Assembly (NCBI RefSeq): GCF_007995215.1
Contig: NZ_VCDK01000002.1
Span: 372,001 to 436,000 of the forward strand
DNA length: 64,000 nucleotides
Direction: 5' to 3'
DNA from: Shimia ponticola
Lineage (GTDB): Bacteria; Pseudomonadota; Alphaproteobacteria; Rhodobacterales; Rhodobacteraceae
The translations under genes were made by a program, and so were the position numbers. The notes beneath the pieces were generated by a model. It saw nothing but the letters and a program-made list of their open reading frames with translations, was not told the DNA's origin and did no database searches. Shown in pieces: positions 22,001-31,556 of the stretch (position 1 is the first letter of the stretch; every line of letters starts with the position of its first letter).

Positions 22001-25000
22001 ATGACGACGAATAGCTACACCATCAACTTCAACGAGTTCGGCCGCGGCACGGTTATCGATACCGAGTTGCAGAACAAAGGCCTCACAGTTTCCGCGTTCC
22101 GTAACGGTGGTGACCCAAACAAGCCCGGCGAAGCGATGATCTTTGATACCGCCAACCCCACTGGCGGTGACTACGACCTGAAAACAAACAACCTGGGCAA
22201 GGTTCTGATTATTTCAGAGGACAACCTGAGCAGCGATCCGGATGACAATGCCGGTGGCGGTACGCTGCGATTTGACTTCGACGGCGAAGCAACCGTCAAG
22301 CAGCTCACATTTCTTGACGTCGAAGAAAGCGCTTGGGTGCGCTTTTACGATGATCAGGGCAACCACATCAAAACGGTTGATGTTCACGGTGTGAGCAACA
22401 ACGGACAAAAGACAGTGGATTTCAACGTCGACGGCGTTGCGCGTATGGACGTCGTCCTTGGCGGTTCGGGCGCGATCGACAACCTTGTTTACGACCTCAC
22501 CACCAATGATCTCGACGGCATTGTCGAAGGCACGGCGGGCGACGACCGCATTGACGTAAATTACACCGGCGATCCGGACGGTGATCGCGTGGATGCAAAC
22601 GATCAGATCCTGCCAGGTGAGGGTCAGGACGACGACATCATCCGCGCCGGTGACGGCAACGATATCATCCTGTCTGGCAACGGTGATGACGATATCTTTG
22701 GCGGCAAGGGCAACGAGGAAATCTGGGCTGGTTCCGGCAATGACATCATTCGCGGCGAAGATGGCAATGACTGGATGCACGGCCAGGACGGAAACGACCG
22801 CCTCGAAGGTGGTCGCGGCGACGACATGCTGTTCGGTGAAGCAGGCAACGATATCCTGCTAGGCGGCGACGGTCACGACACGCTGGATGGCGGCGAAGGC
22901 AACGACGAGATGTGGGGCGGTGCCGGCAATGATGTCCTGACCGGCGGCAACGGCGACGACTGGATGCACGGCCAATCAGGCAACGATCAGTTGGATGGCG
23001 GTGCCGGCAACGACATGCTGTTTGGCGAAGATGGCGACGATGCGATCTTTGCCGGTGCAGGCGATGACATGGTCGAAGGCGGCGTTGGCAATGACCGCAT
23101 AGAAGGCGATGATGGCAACGATACCATTGATGGTGGTGACGGCGACGACGTGATCGTCGGCTACGACGCCGTATCGATCAAGACAGGCGACACAACTGTT
23201 CAAGATGATGACGGCTCTGCCGACACGATCGATGGTGGTAAAGGCAACGACACCATTCTGGGTGGTAAGGGCGACGATACGCTGACCGGCGGCGAAGGCC
23301 ACGACACAATCAGCGGCGGCGACGACGCCGACACCATCATCGGCGGCAACGGCGGCGATGTGGTCGATGGCGGTGCCGGTGGTAATGACTTCGACACGCT
23401 TGATCTGCGCGACGTGGGGCCATTCCGTCTGACAAACCTGCGTGCTGACAGCAACGGCAATGGTCAAGACGGCACGGTTGAGCTGTTGAACAACGACGGT
23501 TCGGTCAAAGAGTCCTTCAACTTCACCGAAATCGAGAACATCCTTGGTGCACCGGTCCGGCCGGACATCGACGCGCCAGAGGTCGACGAAGACTGTCTCG
23601 TTGCGGAATACCTCTTCAACGACAACAATCAGGGTCAACAGCCTGTTGGCGACCGGACCTTCGAAGACACCGCGACCGAGCTCGATGGTGTGGCCCAGAC
23701 TGGTACTGTCGGTCAGGGCTCGCCCAATACTTTGAACGATAGCGATGTTTTGGACCTCGACGGCCACGACGACGCGGTTGTGATTGCTGCTGATGATGCC
23801 TTCCAGATTGGCAAAGGTGCGTTGAGCATCGAATTCAATCAAGACCAACACGTCGGCAGCTCGAACGACACCCTGATTTCGCGCGACAGCTCGAACTTTG
23901 ACGACGGTGGTCACTTGACGATCGGCGTCACTCAGAACGGTGCAGTCACGGTCCGCCACCAAACGGATGGCGACAGCTTCTATTACAACACCCCCAATAA
24001 CTTCTTCTCGCCGGGTGAAGATGTTCGCGTCTTCTATGAATGGGATGATCAGGGTGTTGACGGTCGCTTTGTGGTTCAGAACCTGAGCCGCGGCACCGAG
24101 TACAGCGAAGACATCAACGATCCGCTCACAATTGATATGGGCGACAATTTCAATGAGCCTTGGACCATTGGTGCGTCGCAAATTGTGTCTGGTGACAACA
24201 CCGCGAATAACCTGAGAGAGTTCTTTGACGGTCAGATCGACAACGTCAAAATCTATGACTTGGGTCCAAAGAACCAACCTGATGGGATTGTCAGCGGCAC
24301 TGACGGCAATGACCTGATCGACGTGGCCTATGAAGGCGATCCAGACGGCGATATGGTCGATGCCAATGATGAAATCCTGCCGGGCGAAGGTCCGAATGAT
24401 GACATCATCCTTGCTGGCAAGGGCGACGATACGGTTCTGGCAGGCGAAGGCGACGATGACGTCTTTGGCGGCAAAGGCAATGACGACATTTCGGGTGAGG
24501 ATGGCAACGACACCCTGCTTGGCGAAGACGGCGATGATACCATCGATGGCGGCGAAGGTGCCGACACGATTGATGGTGGTCGCGGCAAGGACGACATCAC
24601 AGGTGGCGACGGTGACGATGTCATCGCTGGCGGAACCGGGAATGACACGATCGCCGGTAACGGTGGTAATGACGTCATCGATGCAGGCGCCGGCAATGAC
24701 GATGTCGACGCTGGCGAAGGCGACGATGTTGTCGACGGTGGCGCAGGCAAGGATGATATTGTCGGTGGTGATGGCCACGATATGCTTGCCGGTGGGGCCG
24801 ATGATGACTGCATCGAAGGCAATGACGGCAATGACGTCATCTATGGTGATAATCCAACCCCAGGAAGCGTTGCTGCATTCGCCGCAGACTCGGTTCATCT
24901 GGAGCTGAGCAACGTCGACAATGCGAGCGAAACCGGCACGCCAGGTGACGCACAGGCAGGCGATAGCGTTGTCTACAATAACGTCGCAACAGTCGACGGC

Positions 25001-28000
25001 CAGCCTGTCTCGGCACGCCTTGTGCTGGAAGCTAAGTCGACAGACGGCCTTTTGGTTGATCTGAGCTTTTCCGAAACCAATGAAATCCTGTTGAACGGCG
25101 ACAACGACGCCAACGATAACGGCGAGTCGGCCACGTTCCGTCTTGAGTTCTTTGACCCGACCGATGGCTCTCCTGTTATTCTGGATCCGGCCATCGTGTT
25201 CTCTGATCTCGATAACAACACCGGGATCGAAATCGTTTCCGTTGGCGGTGGCCAACTTGAAACCTTCGGCGTGCCGACAAACAGCTCGCTTGATGTCACC
25301 TTCGACGGAACCACGCTGATTGCGCAGGGCACCGAAGACAACGCGAACTCGAATAACGGTGAAGAAGACACCCAGATCGCAACTGTGTTCTCGGGCACAT
25401 CTTCGATCACTTTTGAAGCCACCAGCCGTGGCGTGAACTCGGGCTTTAACTTTGCCCCATACGAAGCCAACAACTTTGTCTTCGACGAAGGCGAGGGCGG
25501 TGACGACAAATTGCTTGGTGGCGCAGGTGACGATGTCATCTTTGGCCAAGCCGGCAATGATACGATCACCGGTGGCGAAGGTGCTGACGAAATCAGCGGT
25601 GGCGATGATGCTGATACCATCATCGGTGGTACCGGCGGCGACGTGGTCGATGGCGGCGCAGGTGGCGACGATAACGATACGCTTGATCTGCGTGACGTTG
25701 GCCCATTCCGCCTTGTCGACCTTGAACCAGATAGCAATGGCAACGGTCAGAACGGCACGGTTGAACTGCTGAACCCAGACGGGACAGTCCGCGAAACATT
25801 CACCTTCACCGAAATTGAAAACATCCTTGGCGAAGAGTTCGACGGAACTCCAGTTGCCGAAGATGACACGGCGGAAACCGATGAGGACACGCCTGTCACC
25901 ATTGCAGTTCTCGACAACGATAGCGATCCGGATGGCGATGAACTGGAAGTGATCGAAGCGACGTCGCCTGACGGTGAAGTCACGATCAACGACGATGGAA
26001 CGATCACGTTCACACCGGATGAGAACTTCAACGGCGATACGACGATCACCTACACCGTGACCGATCCCGGCGGGAACCAAGACACAGCCACGGTCAATGT
26101 CACAGTGAACCCGGTGAATGACGATCCGGTCGCGCAGGATGATACTGTCGAGGTCGACGAAGACGGCGAAGTCACGATCCCGGTTCTGGACAACGACTCG
26201 GATGTCGATGGCGATGATCTGGAAGTGATCGAAGCGACGTCGCCAGACGGCGAAGTTACCATCAACGACGACGGCACGATCACGTTCGAGCCAAATCCGG
26301 ACTTCAACGGCGACACGACCATCACCTACACGGTTTCGGACGGCAACGGCGGCCAAGACACGGCCACTGTTAACGTCACTGTCAACCCGGTGAACGATGA
26401 TCCGATCGCGAATGATGACACAGCCGAAGTCGATGAAGACGGTGAAGTCACTATTCCGGTTCTGGACAACGATACCGATACGGATGGTGATGATCTGGAA
26501 GTGATCTCGGCAACATCGCCAGATGGTGACGTCACCATCAACGATGACGGGACGATCACGTTCGAGCCGAACCCGAACTTCAACGGTGATACAACGATCA
26601 CCTACACGGTTTCGGACGGCAATGGCGGTGAAGACACAGCCACGGTCAATGTCACGGTCAATCCCGTGAACGACGATCCAGTTGCCAACGACGATGCTGA
26701 AAGCACCGACTTTGAAACGCCTGTTGATATCACAGTCCTCGACAACGATACCGACGTTGACGGCGATGATCTGGAAGTCACCGACGCAACTGTCGATCCG
26801 GCCGAAGGCACCGTTGAGATCAACGACGACGGCACGCTGACATTCACCCCGGCGGACGGTTTTGAAGGTCCGGCGACCATCACCTACACCGTCGAAGACG
26901 GCAACGGTGGCAGCGATACAGCAACAGTGACAGTCACCGTAGGTGAAGATCCACGTGACGGTATTGTTGAAGGTACGGCTGCGGGTGAAGTCATCGACGT
27001 CAACTATGACGGCGACCCGGATGGCGACTTCGTCGACAATGACGACGCGCTGTTGCCTGGCGAATTCGGCGATGATGACATCATCCGCGCCGAAGGTGGC
27101 AACGACACCGTCTTTGCCGGCGAGGGCAATGACGAAGTCTTTGCTGGCGACGGAGACGACACAGTCTTTGGTGAGGCCGGCGACGACATTATCGAAGGTC
27201 AGGGCGGTAACGACATCCTCGACGGTGGTGAAGGCAACGACACCATCACCGGTGGTGGCGATGACGATACGATCATCGGTGGCGAAGGTAACGACATCCT
27301 CGACGGTAAGTCGGGCAATGACGATATCAGCGGCGGCGAAGGCGACGACACCATCATCGGTGGTGGCGGTGACGACCTGTTGGATGGTGGCGCCGGAGAT
27401 GACGAAATCACTGGTGGCAACAACAACGACGAGATCATCGGCGGCGATGGTAACGACACCGTCTATGCGGGTTCCGGCAACGATGTGATCAACACAGGTC
27501 CGAAAGGTGCGCCTGATTTGGGGTATCCTGGCCTGTTCCCAGGCGACGATGACCCAGACAACGACAAAGACTTTGTCGATGCGGGCAACGGCGACGACAT
27601 CATCAGCACCGGCGACGATGACGACATCATCATTGCAGGCAAAGGCGACGACATCATCGACGGTGGTTTCGACCGCGATGAAATCGACGGCGGCGCCGGT
27701 AATGACCGCATCGTTGGTGGCGAGGGTTCGGATACGATCCTTGGTGGTGACGGCAATGACGTCATCTACGCTGGTATCGACCCCGATCTTGGTCTGCCTG
27801 ACAACCTCGACATCACGGATGAGGACACCGGTGGCTTCAGCCCAGACCTTGTGACTGACAACGGTCAGGACTTTGTCGACGGTGGCGACGGTAACGACAC
27901 CATCTTTGGCGCGGACGACGATGATGAATTGCTTGGCGGCGCCGGCAAGGACTTCATCGACGGCGGTCTGGACGATGACATCATCGACGGTGGTGACGGC

Positions 28001-28924
28001 GACGACGTTATCATCGGTGGTCAGGGCGCTGACATGCTCTCTGGTGGCGATGACAAAGACGTCTTCAAGGCGGCCGAGCTGACACCGGGCGGTGATCCAA
28101 TTGATCCTGATTTGGTTCAGGGCTCGTTCATCGGCGACATGGTCGACGGTGGTGCCGGTGGCAACGACTTCGACACGCTGGACCTGACCGGCACCGTGAC
28201 ACCGGGCGGGCGTCTGTCTGTCGACATCACTGGGCCAGACAGCAACGGCAACGGGTTTGACGGCACGGTCACGTATTTCGATGACAACGACAACGTGCTT
28301 GGCACGATGAAGTTCAGCGAAATCGAGAACATCATCCCATGCTTCACGCCCGGCACCATGATCGCGACCCCACAGGGTGAGCGTCGTGTCGAAGAGCTGC
28401 GCGAAGGCGACCGTGTGATCACCCGTGACAACGGCATTCAGGAAATCCGCTGGGTCGGTCAACGCAGCCTCGAAGTCGAGGAAGTGGCCGAGAACCCCGA
28501 CCTGTCACCGATCCTGATCAAGGCCGGTGCGCTGGGTCGTGGTCTGCCAGAGCGCGACCTGATCGTGTCGCCGCAGCACCGCGTGCTGATCGCGAACGAC
28601 AAGACGCAGCTGTTCTTTGAGGAAAACGAGGTTTTGGTTGCAGCCAAGCACCTTGTCGGTCTTGAAGGCGTGCGTCGGGTCGGGACGGTTGCGACGACCT
28701 ATGTCCACTTCATGTTCGACGCGCACGAAGTCGTGCTGTCGAACGGCGCATGGACCGAAAGCTTCCAGCCGGGTGATTACACGTTGGGTGCGATGGGTGA
28801 CGCAGCGCGGAAAGAGATCTTTGCGATCTTCCCAGAATTGGAGACGGAAGAAGGTCTTGCCGACTACACCTCGGCACGCAAGGCACTCAAACGCCACGAA
28901 GCAAGCCTGCTGATCCACGGTTAA
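22001..28924 (+). CDS. Giant RTX calcium-binding protein with C-terminal Hint domain (RTX-Hint 1)
   Basis: A 2307-residue, very acidic Asp/Gly-rich protein, presumably secreted. Approximate order: N-terminal beta domain (1-168); RTX block 1 (170-470) with GGxGxDxhx nonapeptides and a cap (to 518); LamG-like lectin domain (525-758); RTX block 2 (761-950); unnamed shared module (963-1165); RTX block 3 and cap (1166-1280); four cadherin/VCBS-like repeats (1285-1648); RTX block 4 (1653-2055); cap; Hint_2 domain from Cys2114 (IPCFTPGT) to the end. The Hint domain has SPQHRV (block B histidine) and FDAHEVVLSNGAWTESF. No N-terminal signal peptide is seen. The ATG at 22001 is chosen because TTGAGGGA lies about 8 nt upstream; 21992 is too close. 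The natural role is unknown; adhesion or surface/matrix function is plausible. Confidence 0.92.
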   Translation: MTTNSYTINFNEFGRGTVIDTELQNKGLTVSAFRNGGDPNKPGEAMIFDTANPTGGDYDLKTNNLGKVLIISEDNLSSDPDDNAGGGTLRFDFDGEATVKQLTFLDVEESAWVRFYDDQGNHIKTVDVHGVSNNGQKTVDFNVDGVARMDVVLGGSGAIDNLVYDLTTNDLDGIVEGTAGDDRIDVNYTGDPDGDRVDANDQILPGEGQDDDIIRAGDGNDIILSGNGDDDIFGGKGNEEIWAGSGNDIIRGEDGNDWMHGQDGNDRLEGGRGDDMLFGEAGNDILLGGDGHDTLDGGEGNDEMWGGAGNDVLTGGNGDDWMHGQSGNDQLDGGAGNDMLFGEDGDDAIFAGAGDDMVEGGVGNDRIEGDDGNDTIDGGDGDDVIVGYDAVSIKTGDTTVQDDDGSADTIDGGKGNDTILGGKGDDTLTGGEGHDTISGGDDADTIIGGNGGDVVDGGAGGNDFDTLDLRDVGPFRLTNLRADSNGNGQDGTVELLNNDGSVKESFNFTEIENILGAPVRPDIDAPEVDEDCLVAEYLFNDNNQGQQPVGDRTFEDTATELDGVAQTGTVGQGSPNTLNDSDVLDLDGHDDAVVIAADDAFQIGKGALSIEFNQDQHVGSSNDTLISRDSSNFDDGGHLTIGVTQNGAVTVRHQTDGDSFYYNTPNNFFSPGEDVRVFYEWDDQGVDGRFVVQNLSRGTEYSEDINDPLTIDMGDNFNEPWTIGASQIVSGDNTANNLREFFDGQIDNVKIYDLGPKNQPDGIVSGTDGNDLIDVAYEGDPDGDMVDANDEILPGEGPNDDIILAGKGDDTVLAGEGDDDVFGGKGNDDISGEDGNDTLLGEDGDDTIDGGEGADTIDGGRGKDDITGGDGDDVIAGGTGNDTIAGNGGNDVIDAGAGNDDVDAGEGDDVVDGGAGKDDIVGGDGHDMLAGGADDDCIEGNDGNDVIYGDNPTPGSVAAFAADSVHLELSNVDNASETGTPGDAQAGDSVVYNNVATVDGQPVSARLVLEAKSTDGLLVDLSFSETNEILLNGDNDANDNGESATFRLEFFDPTDGSPVILDPAIVFSDLDNNTGIEIVSVGGGQLETFGVPTNSSLDVTFDGTTLIAQGTEDNANSNNGEEDTQIATVFSGTSSITFEATSRGVNSGFNFAPYEANNFVFDEGEGGDDKLLGGAGDDVIFGQAGNDTITGGEGADEISGGDDADTIIGGTGGDVVDGGAGGDDNDTLDLRDVGPFRLVDLEPDSNGNGQNGTVELLNPDGTVRETFTFTEIENILGEEFDGTPVAEDDTAETDEDTPVTIAVLDNDSDPDGDELEVIEATSPDGEVTINDDGTITFTPDENFNGDTTITYTVTDPGGNQDTATVNVTVNPVNDDPVAQDDTVEVDEDGEVTIPVLDNDSDVDGDDLEVIEATSPDGEVTINDDGTITFEPNPDFNGDTTITYTVSDGNGGQDTATVNVTVNPVNDDPIANDDTAEVDEDGEVTIPVLDNDTDTDGDDLEVISATSPDGDVTINDDGTITFEPNPNFNGDTTITYTVSDGNGGEDTATVNVTVNPVNDDPVANDDAESTDFETPVDITVLDNDTDVDGDDLEVTDATVDPAEGTVEINDDGTLTFTPADGFEGPATITYTVEDGNGGSDTATVTVTVGEDPRDGIVEGTAAGEVIDVNYDGDPDGDFVDNDDALLPGEFGDDDIIRAEGGNDTVFAGEGNDEVFAGDGDDTVFGEAGDDIIEGQGGNDILDGGEGNDTITGGGDDDTIIGGEGNDILDGKSGNDDISGGEGDDTIIGGGGDDLLDGGAGDDEITGGNNNDEIIGGDGNDTVYAGSGNDVINTGPKGAPDLGYPGLFPGDDDPDNDKDFVDAGNGDDIISTGDDDDIIIAGKGDDIIDGGFDRDEIDGGAGNDRIVGGEGSDTILGGDGNDVIYAGIDPDLGLPDNLDITDEDTGGFSPDLVTDNGQDFVDGGDGNDTIFGADDDDELLGGAGKDFIDGGLDDDIIDGGDGDDVIIGGQGADMLSGGDDKDVFKAAELTPGGDPIDPDLVQGSFIGDMVDGGAGGNDFDTLDLTGTVTPGGRLSVDITGPDSNGNGFDGTVTYFDDNDNVLGTMKFSEIENIIPCFTPGTMIATPQGERRVEELREGDRVITRDNGIQEIRWVGQRSLEVEEVAENPDLSPILIKAGALGRGLPERDLIVSPQHRVLIANDKTQLFFEENEVLVAAKHLVGLEGVRRVGTVATTYVHFMFDAHEVVLSNGAWTESFQPGDYTLGAMGDAARKEIFAIFPELETEEGLADYTSARKALKRHEASLLIHG
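25853..26944 (+). repeat. Four tandem cadherin/VCBS-like repeat units, 276-bp period
   Basis: Units begin at 25853, 26129, 26405 and 26681, exactly 276 bp (92 codons) apart; the last is slightly shorter and more diverged. Each unit has the pattern DDT-E-DEDG-VTIPVLDND, then SPDGEVTINDDGTITF and TITYTVSDGNGG. Units 2 and 3 are closest. They form stacked Ig-like calcium-stabilised domains in the first RTX protein. Confidence 0.93.
28331..28796 (+). repeat. Near-identical Hint-coding direct repeat, copy 1
   Basis: This 466-bp tract is repeated at 30495-30960 with only four mismatches (Phe, Thr, Arg and Leu codons), all synonymous. It starts two codons before the Pro-Cys of the Hint domain and ends in the DYTLGAMGD stretch. 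Outside it the two genes are clearly different, which points to gene conversion or recent copying. Confidence 0.95.
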
Positions 28925-28944
28925 CGGCTGGGTCTTCAAAGGAA

Positions 28945-28977
28945 AAAGGGCATCGCCTGATACAGGCGGTGCCCTTT
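28945..28977 (+). terminator. Rho-independent terminator after RTX-Hint 1
   Basis: AAAGGGCATCGCCTG pairs with CAGGCGGTGCCCTTT over 15 bp with one G-T wobble and a 3-nt ATA loop, followed by CTTTG. It is a strong stem 20 nt past the stop, so the three RTX genes are probably separate transcripts. The remaining 236 bp to the next gene hold no ORF. Confidence 0.85.
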
Positions 28978-29213
28978 CTTTGTGCAACGTTCCTATACAA
29001 TCGAATAGTTCACCCCTTCATTGTTTCCCGCCCTATACTTCCGTGGCGCAAATTAGCCATATTTCCCCGTGCGGCAGTGCAGCAATTGGCTTAGGTGCCT
29101 CATCTGACTCCGCTGCAACTTAAGTAAAGTGTGCAGTATTTGGTTTTAGGCGCTTGGGGCTGCCACCCCGACAAAAAGCGTCTTGTTAGACCCGCAGCTG
29201 GGGAGCGTGGTTC

Positions 29214-31085
29214 ATGGCGACGATTAATGGAACGCAGAATAACGATCTGCTTCAAGGTACCGATGAAGACGATACCATCAATGGCCTGAACGGTCAGGAC
29301 CGCATCAGCGGAGAAGGTGGTGACGACACGATTGATGGCGGCGACGGCGACGACATCATCTTTGGTGATGCGGGCGAGGGCACGGCCCCGGGCGTCGATG
29401 CTGACCCCCTGACGCTGGTCTCGTCAAACCTTGTTCAGAACACACCAAACGGCGGCAGCGCTCAGATCGGCGAATCTGTTGTCTATCGCGACATCACCAC
29501 GCTTGAGGATGGCACCGCTGTTTCGGCGCGCCTGATCCTCTTGGACAAAGACAATAACTTCCGGGTCGATATGTCAGGCGGCACCGGCGCGGAAATCCTG
29601 TTGAACGGAAACAACGACTCGTCCGACGCTGGCAAGACCGCTTCGTTCCGCATGGAATTCTTTATTCCCGCTACGCCGAATGGAACCACGGGCACGCCTG
29701 TCTCGATCAACTCGGTTGCCACATTCAACGACCTTGATCGGAATTCTAACGGCTCAACGGAGTCGGTGAGCATCGACGCCAACTCGTTCAGCGCGTTTGG
29801 CGTGTCAGACGATACGTCTTTGACCGTGACCAACGCGAACGGCGTTGTGAATGCCGCTGGCGGTGAACAGAATAATCCCAGTGACCAGGACGCATGGTTC
29901 AGCGCCCAATTCGAGGATCGCAGCTTTATCGAGTTTACGCTTGAGGCGCGCTCATCGGCGTCTGGGTTCTCAATGAATGGTAACCTGATCGACGGTGCGG
30001 TTGTAACTCCTATCGAAGCAGGGAATGACACGATCTTTGGCGGTGCGGGCCAAGATACGATTTTTGGCCAAGGTGGGGATGACACCATCGACGGCGGCAG
30101 TGGCGACGATGTCATTGACGGTGGCGAAGGCAATGACATCCTTGAAGGTGGCCAAGGCCAAGACCGCATTGACGGCGGTGAGGGAAATGACGTGTTGTCC
30201 GGCGGCGCAGGGGACGACCTGTTGCGCGGAGGCGCGGGCGAAGACACGTTGACCGCAGGGCCAGACAATGACCGTCTTGAAGGCGGTCAAGACAGCGACC
30301 TGTTCACGATCACGGCGGCCGGAAATCACACGATTGTTGGCGGAGAAGATGCCGATGGTCTGGATGTCGATGTTCTCGATCTCAGTGGATTTGACGTGAA
30401 CATCATTCGCTCCGGACCGGAGTCTGGCCGCGTCGAGTTTTTGGATAGCAATGGAAACGTCACCCGCCGTCTCGATTATTCCGAGATCGAAGAGATCATC
30501 CCATGCTTTACGCCCGGCACCATGATCGCGACCCCACAGGGTGAGCGTCGTGTCGAAGAGCTGCGCGAAGGCGACCGTGTGATCACTCGTGACAACGGCA
30601 TTCAGGAAATCCGCTGGGTCGGTCAACGCAGCCTCGAAGTCGAGGAAGTGGCCGAGAACCCCGACCTGTCACCGATCCTGATCAAGGCCGGTGCGCTGGG
30701 TCGTGGTCTGCCAGAGCGGGACCTGATCGTGTCGCCGCAGCACCGCGTGCTGATCGCGAACGACAAGACGCAGCTGTTCTTTGAGGAAAACGAGGTTCTG
30801 GTTGCAGCCAAGCACCTTGTCGGTCTTGAAGGCGTGCGTCGGGTCGGGACGGTTGCGACGACCTATGTCCACTTCATGTTCGACGCGCACGAAGTCGTGC
30901 TGTCGAACGGCGCATGGACCGAAAGCTTCCAGCCGGGTGATTACACGTTGGGTGCGATGGGGGATGAGCCACGGGAGGAAATCCTGTCTCTCTTCCCCGA
31001 GCTTCAAACCGAAGAGGGTGTTGCGGGCTATGCGTCTGCGCGGCGCTCGCTCAAAGGATATGAGGCCCGCCTCCTGCATTCCTGA
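29214..31085 (+). CDS. RTX protein with C-terminal Hint domain, compact (RTX-Hint 2)
   Basis: A 623-residue relative of the first RTX protein. Order: short RTX block (1-58, beginning ATINGTQNNDLLQGTD); the unnamed shared module (about 64-262); RTX block (268-375) with repeated GGxGxD units; a cap (385-430) ending YSEIEEIIPC; the Hint_2 domain from Cys431. The Hint part is identical in amino acids to that of the first protein over about 155 residues, then diverges in the last 40. No signal peptide is visible. A GGGGAG ribosome site lies 8 nt before the ATG. It represents the minimal form of the family: RTX plus shared module plus Hint. Confidence 0.92.
   Translation: MATINGTQNNDLLQGTDEDDTINGLNGQDRISGEGGDDTIDGGDGDDIIFGDAGEGTAPGVDADPLTLVSSNLVQNTPNGGSAQIGESVVYRDITTLEDGTAVSARLILLDKDNNFRVDMSGGTGAEILLNGNNDSSDAGKTASFRMEFFIPATPNGTTGTPVSINSVATFNDLDRNSNGSTESVSIDANSFSAFGVSDDTSLTVTNANGVVNAAGGEQNNPSDQDAWFSAQFEDRSFIEFTLEARSSASGFSMNGNLIDGAVVTPIEAGNDTIFGGAGQDTIFGQGGDDTIDGGSGDDVIDGGEGNDILEGGQGQDRIDGGEGNDVLSGGAGDDLLRGGAGEDTLTAGPDNDRLEGGQDSDLFTITAAGNHTIVGGEDADGLDVDVLDLSGFDVNIIRSGPESGRVEFLDSNGNVTRRLDYSEIEEIIPCFTPGTMIATPQGERRVEELREGDRVITRDNGIQEIRWVGQRSLEVEEVAENPDLSPILIKAGALGRGLPERDLIVSPQHRVLIANDKTQLFFEENEVLVAAKHLVGLEGVRRVGTVATTYVHFMFDAHEVVLSNGAWTESFQPGDYTLGAMGDEPREEILSLFPELQTEEGVAGYASARRSLKGYEARLLHS
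30495..30960 (+). repeat. Near-identical Hint-coding direct repeat, copy 2
   Basis: Second copy of the 466-bp tract described at 28331-28796; the distance between copies is 2164 bp in direct orientation. The downstream codons, beginning GATGAGCCACGG, no longer match copy 1. Confidence 0.95.
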
Positions 31086-31105
31086 GTCTGCAACTGCCGT
31101 TCAAA

Positions 31106-31140
31106 CCAGCGACCAATGACGAATTGTGGCAGGTCGCTGG
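31106..31140 (+). terminator. Terminator-like hairpin after RTX-Hint 2
   Basis: A perfect 9-bp stem (CCAGCGACC / GGTCGCTGG) with a 17-nt loop lies 20 nt past the stop. A T-rich run (TTTTGCGTTTTTT) follows 16 nt further on. The loop is long and the T run not adjacent, so strength is uncertain. Confidence 0.6.
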
Positions 31141-31556
31141 TGCCGCCCGGGTCGGTCTTTTGCGTTTTTTGTGGTGCAAATGGGGCGTTCACGCTGCAGG
31201 CGGTGAGCGGCCAATCCCGGACTAGACCGATACATCGTCCAAAAATTCATTTAAATTAACGTGTTATCCAACGCCTAACGATTGGCGGCTACCAGCGACC
31301 CCATGCGTCGCGCCATCCATGCCCATGCCCCATTATTGCACTTGGGGTTCCTCACTCTGATCAAATCCGACTGTCAAACCGGGCGCATAAGGACGGGTGT
31401 GAGCCGTCTGTTGTGTACGTCGCGCACGCGACACGAATTGAGGAACGAGTGTGATCCAATGATGTTGCTGACAAAGTCAGAAACGGTCGTCCGGCCCTTT
31501 GGATCCCAATTGCTATGCAACAGCTGCGAGCTGTTGCTTGAAGGACGGAACTAAGA
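31141..31556. other. Non-coding 5' region of RTX-Hint 3 with ribosome-site-adjacent hairpin
   Basis: No credible gene. An AT-rich patch (ATTCATTTAAATTAACG near 31245) may hold the promoter. At 31517-31537 a perfect 9-bp hairpin (GCAACAGCT-GCG-AGCTGTTGC) sits directly before TTGAAGGA, the ribosome site for the ATG at 31557. The TGCTTGAAGGA stretch resembles TGCTTGAGGGA before the first RTX gene. Confidence 0.55.

Noticed and set aside
22600-28100. Short regular repeats that could suggest a CRISPR array
   Set aside because: The repeats are in-frame 27-bp RTX codon repeats of an open gene, without constant repeat/unique spacer structure or cas genes.
22976-28462. 1828-codon open frame antisense to RTX-Hint 1
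   Set aside because: The Asp/Gly/Asn-rich repeats use codons whose complements avoid stops in this frame. The predicted protein is a compositional mirror (Val/Ala/Ile-rich) with no start signal or family features.
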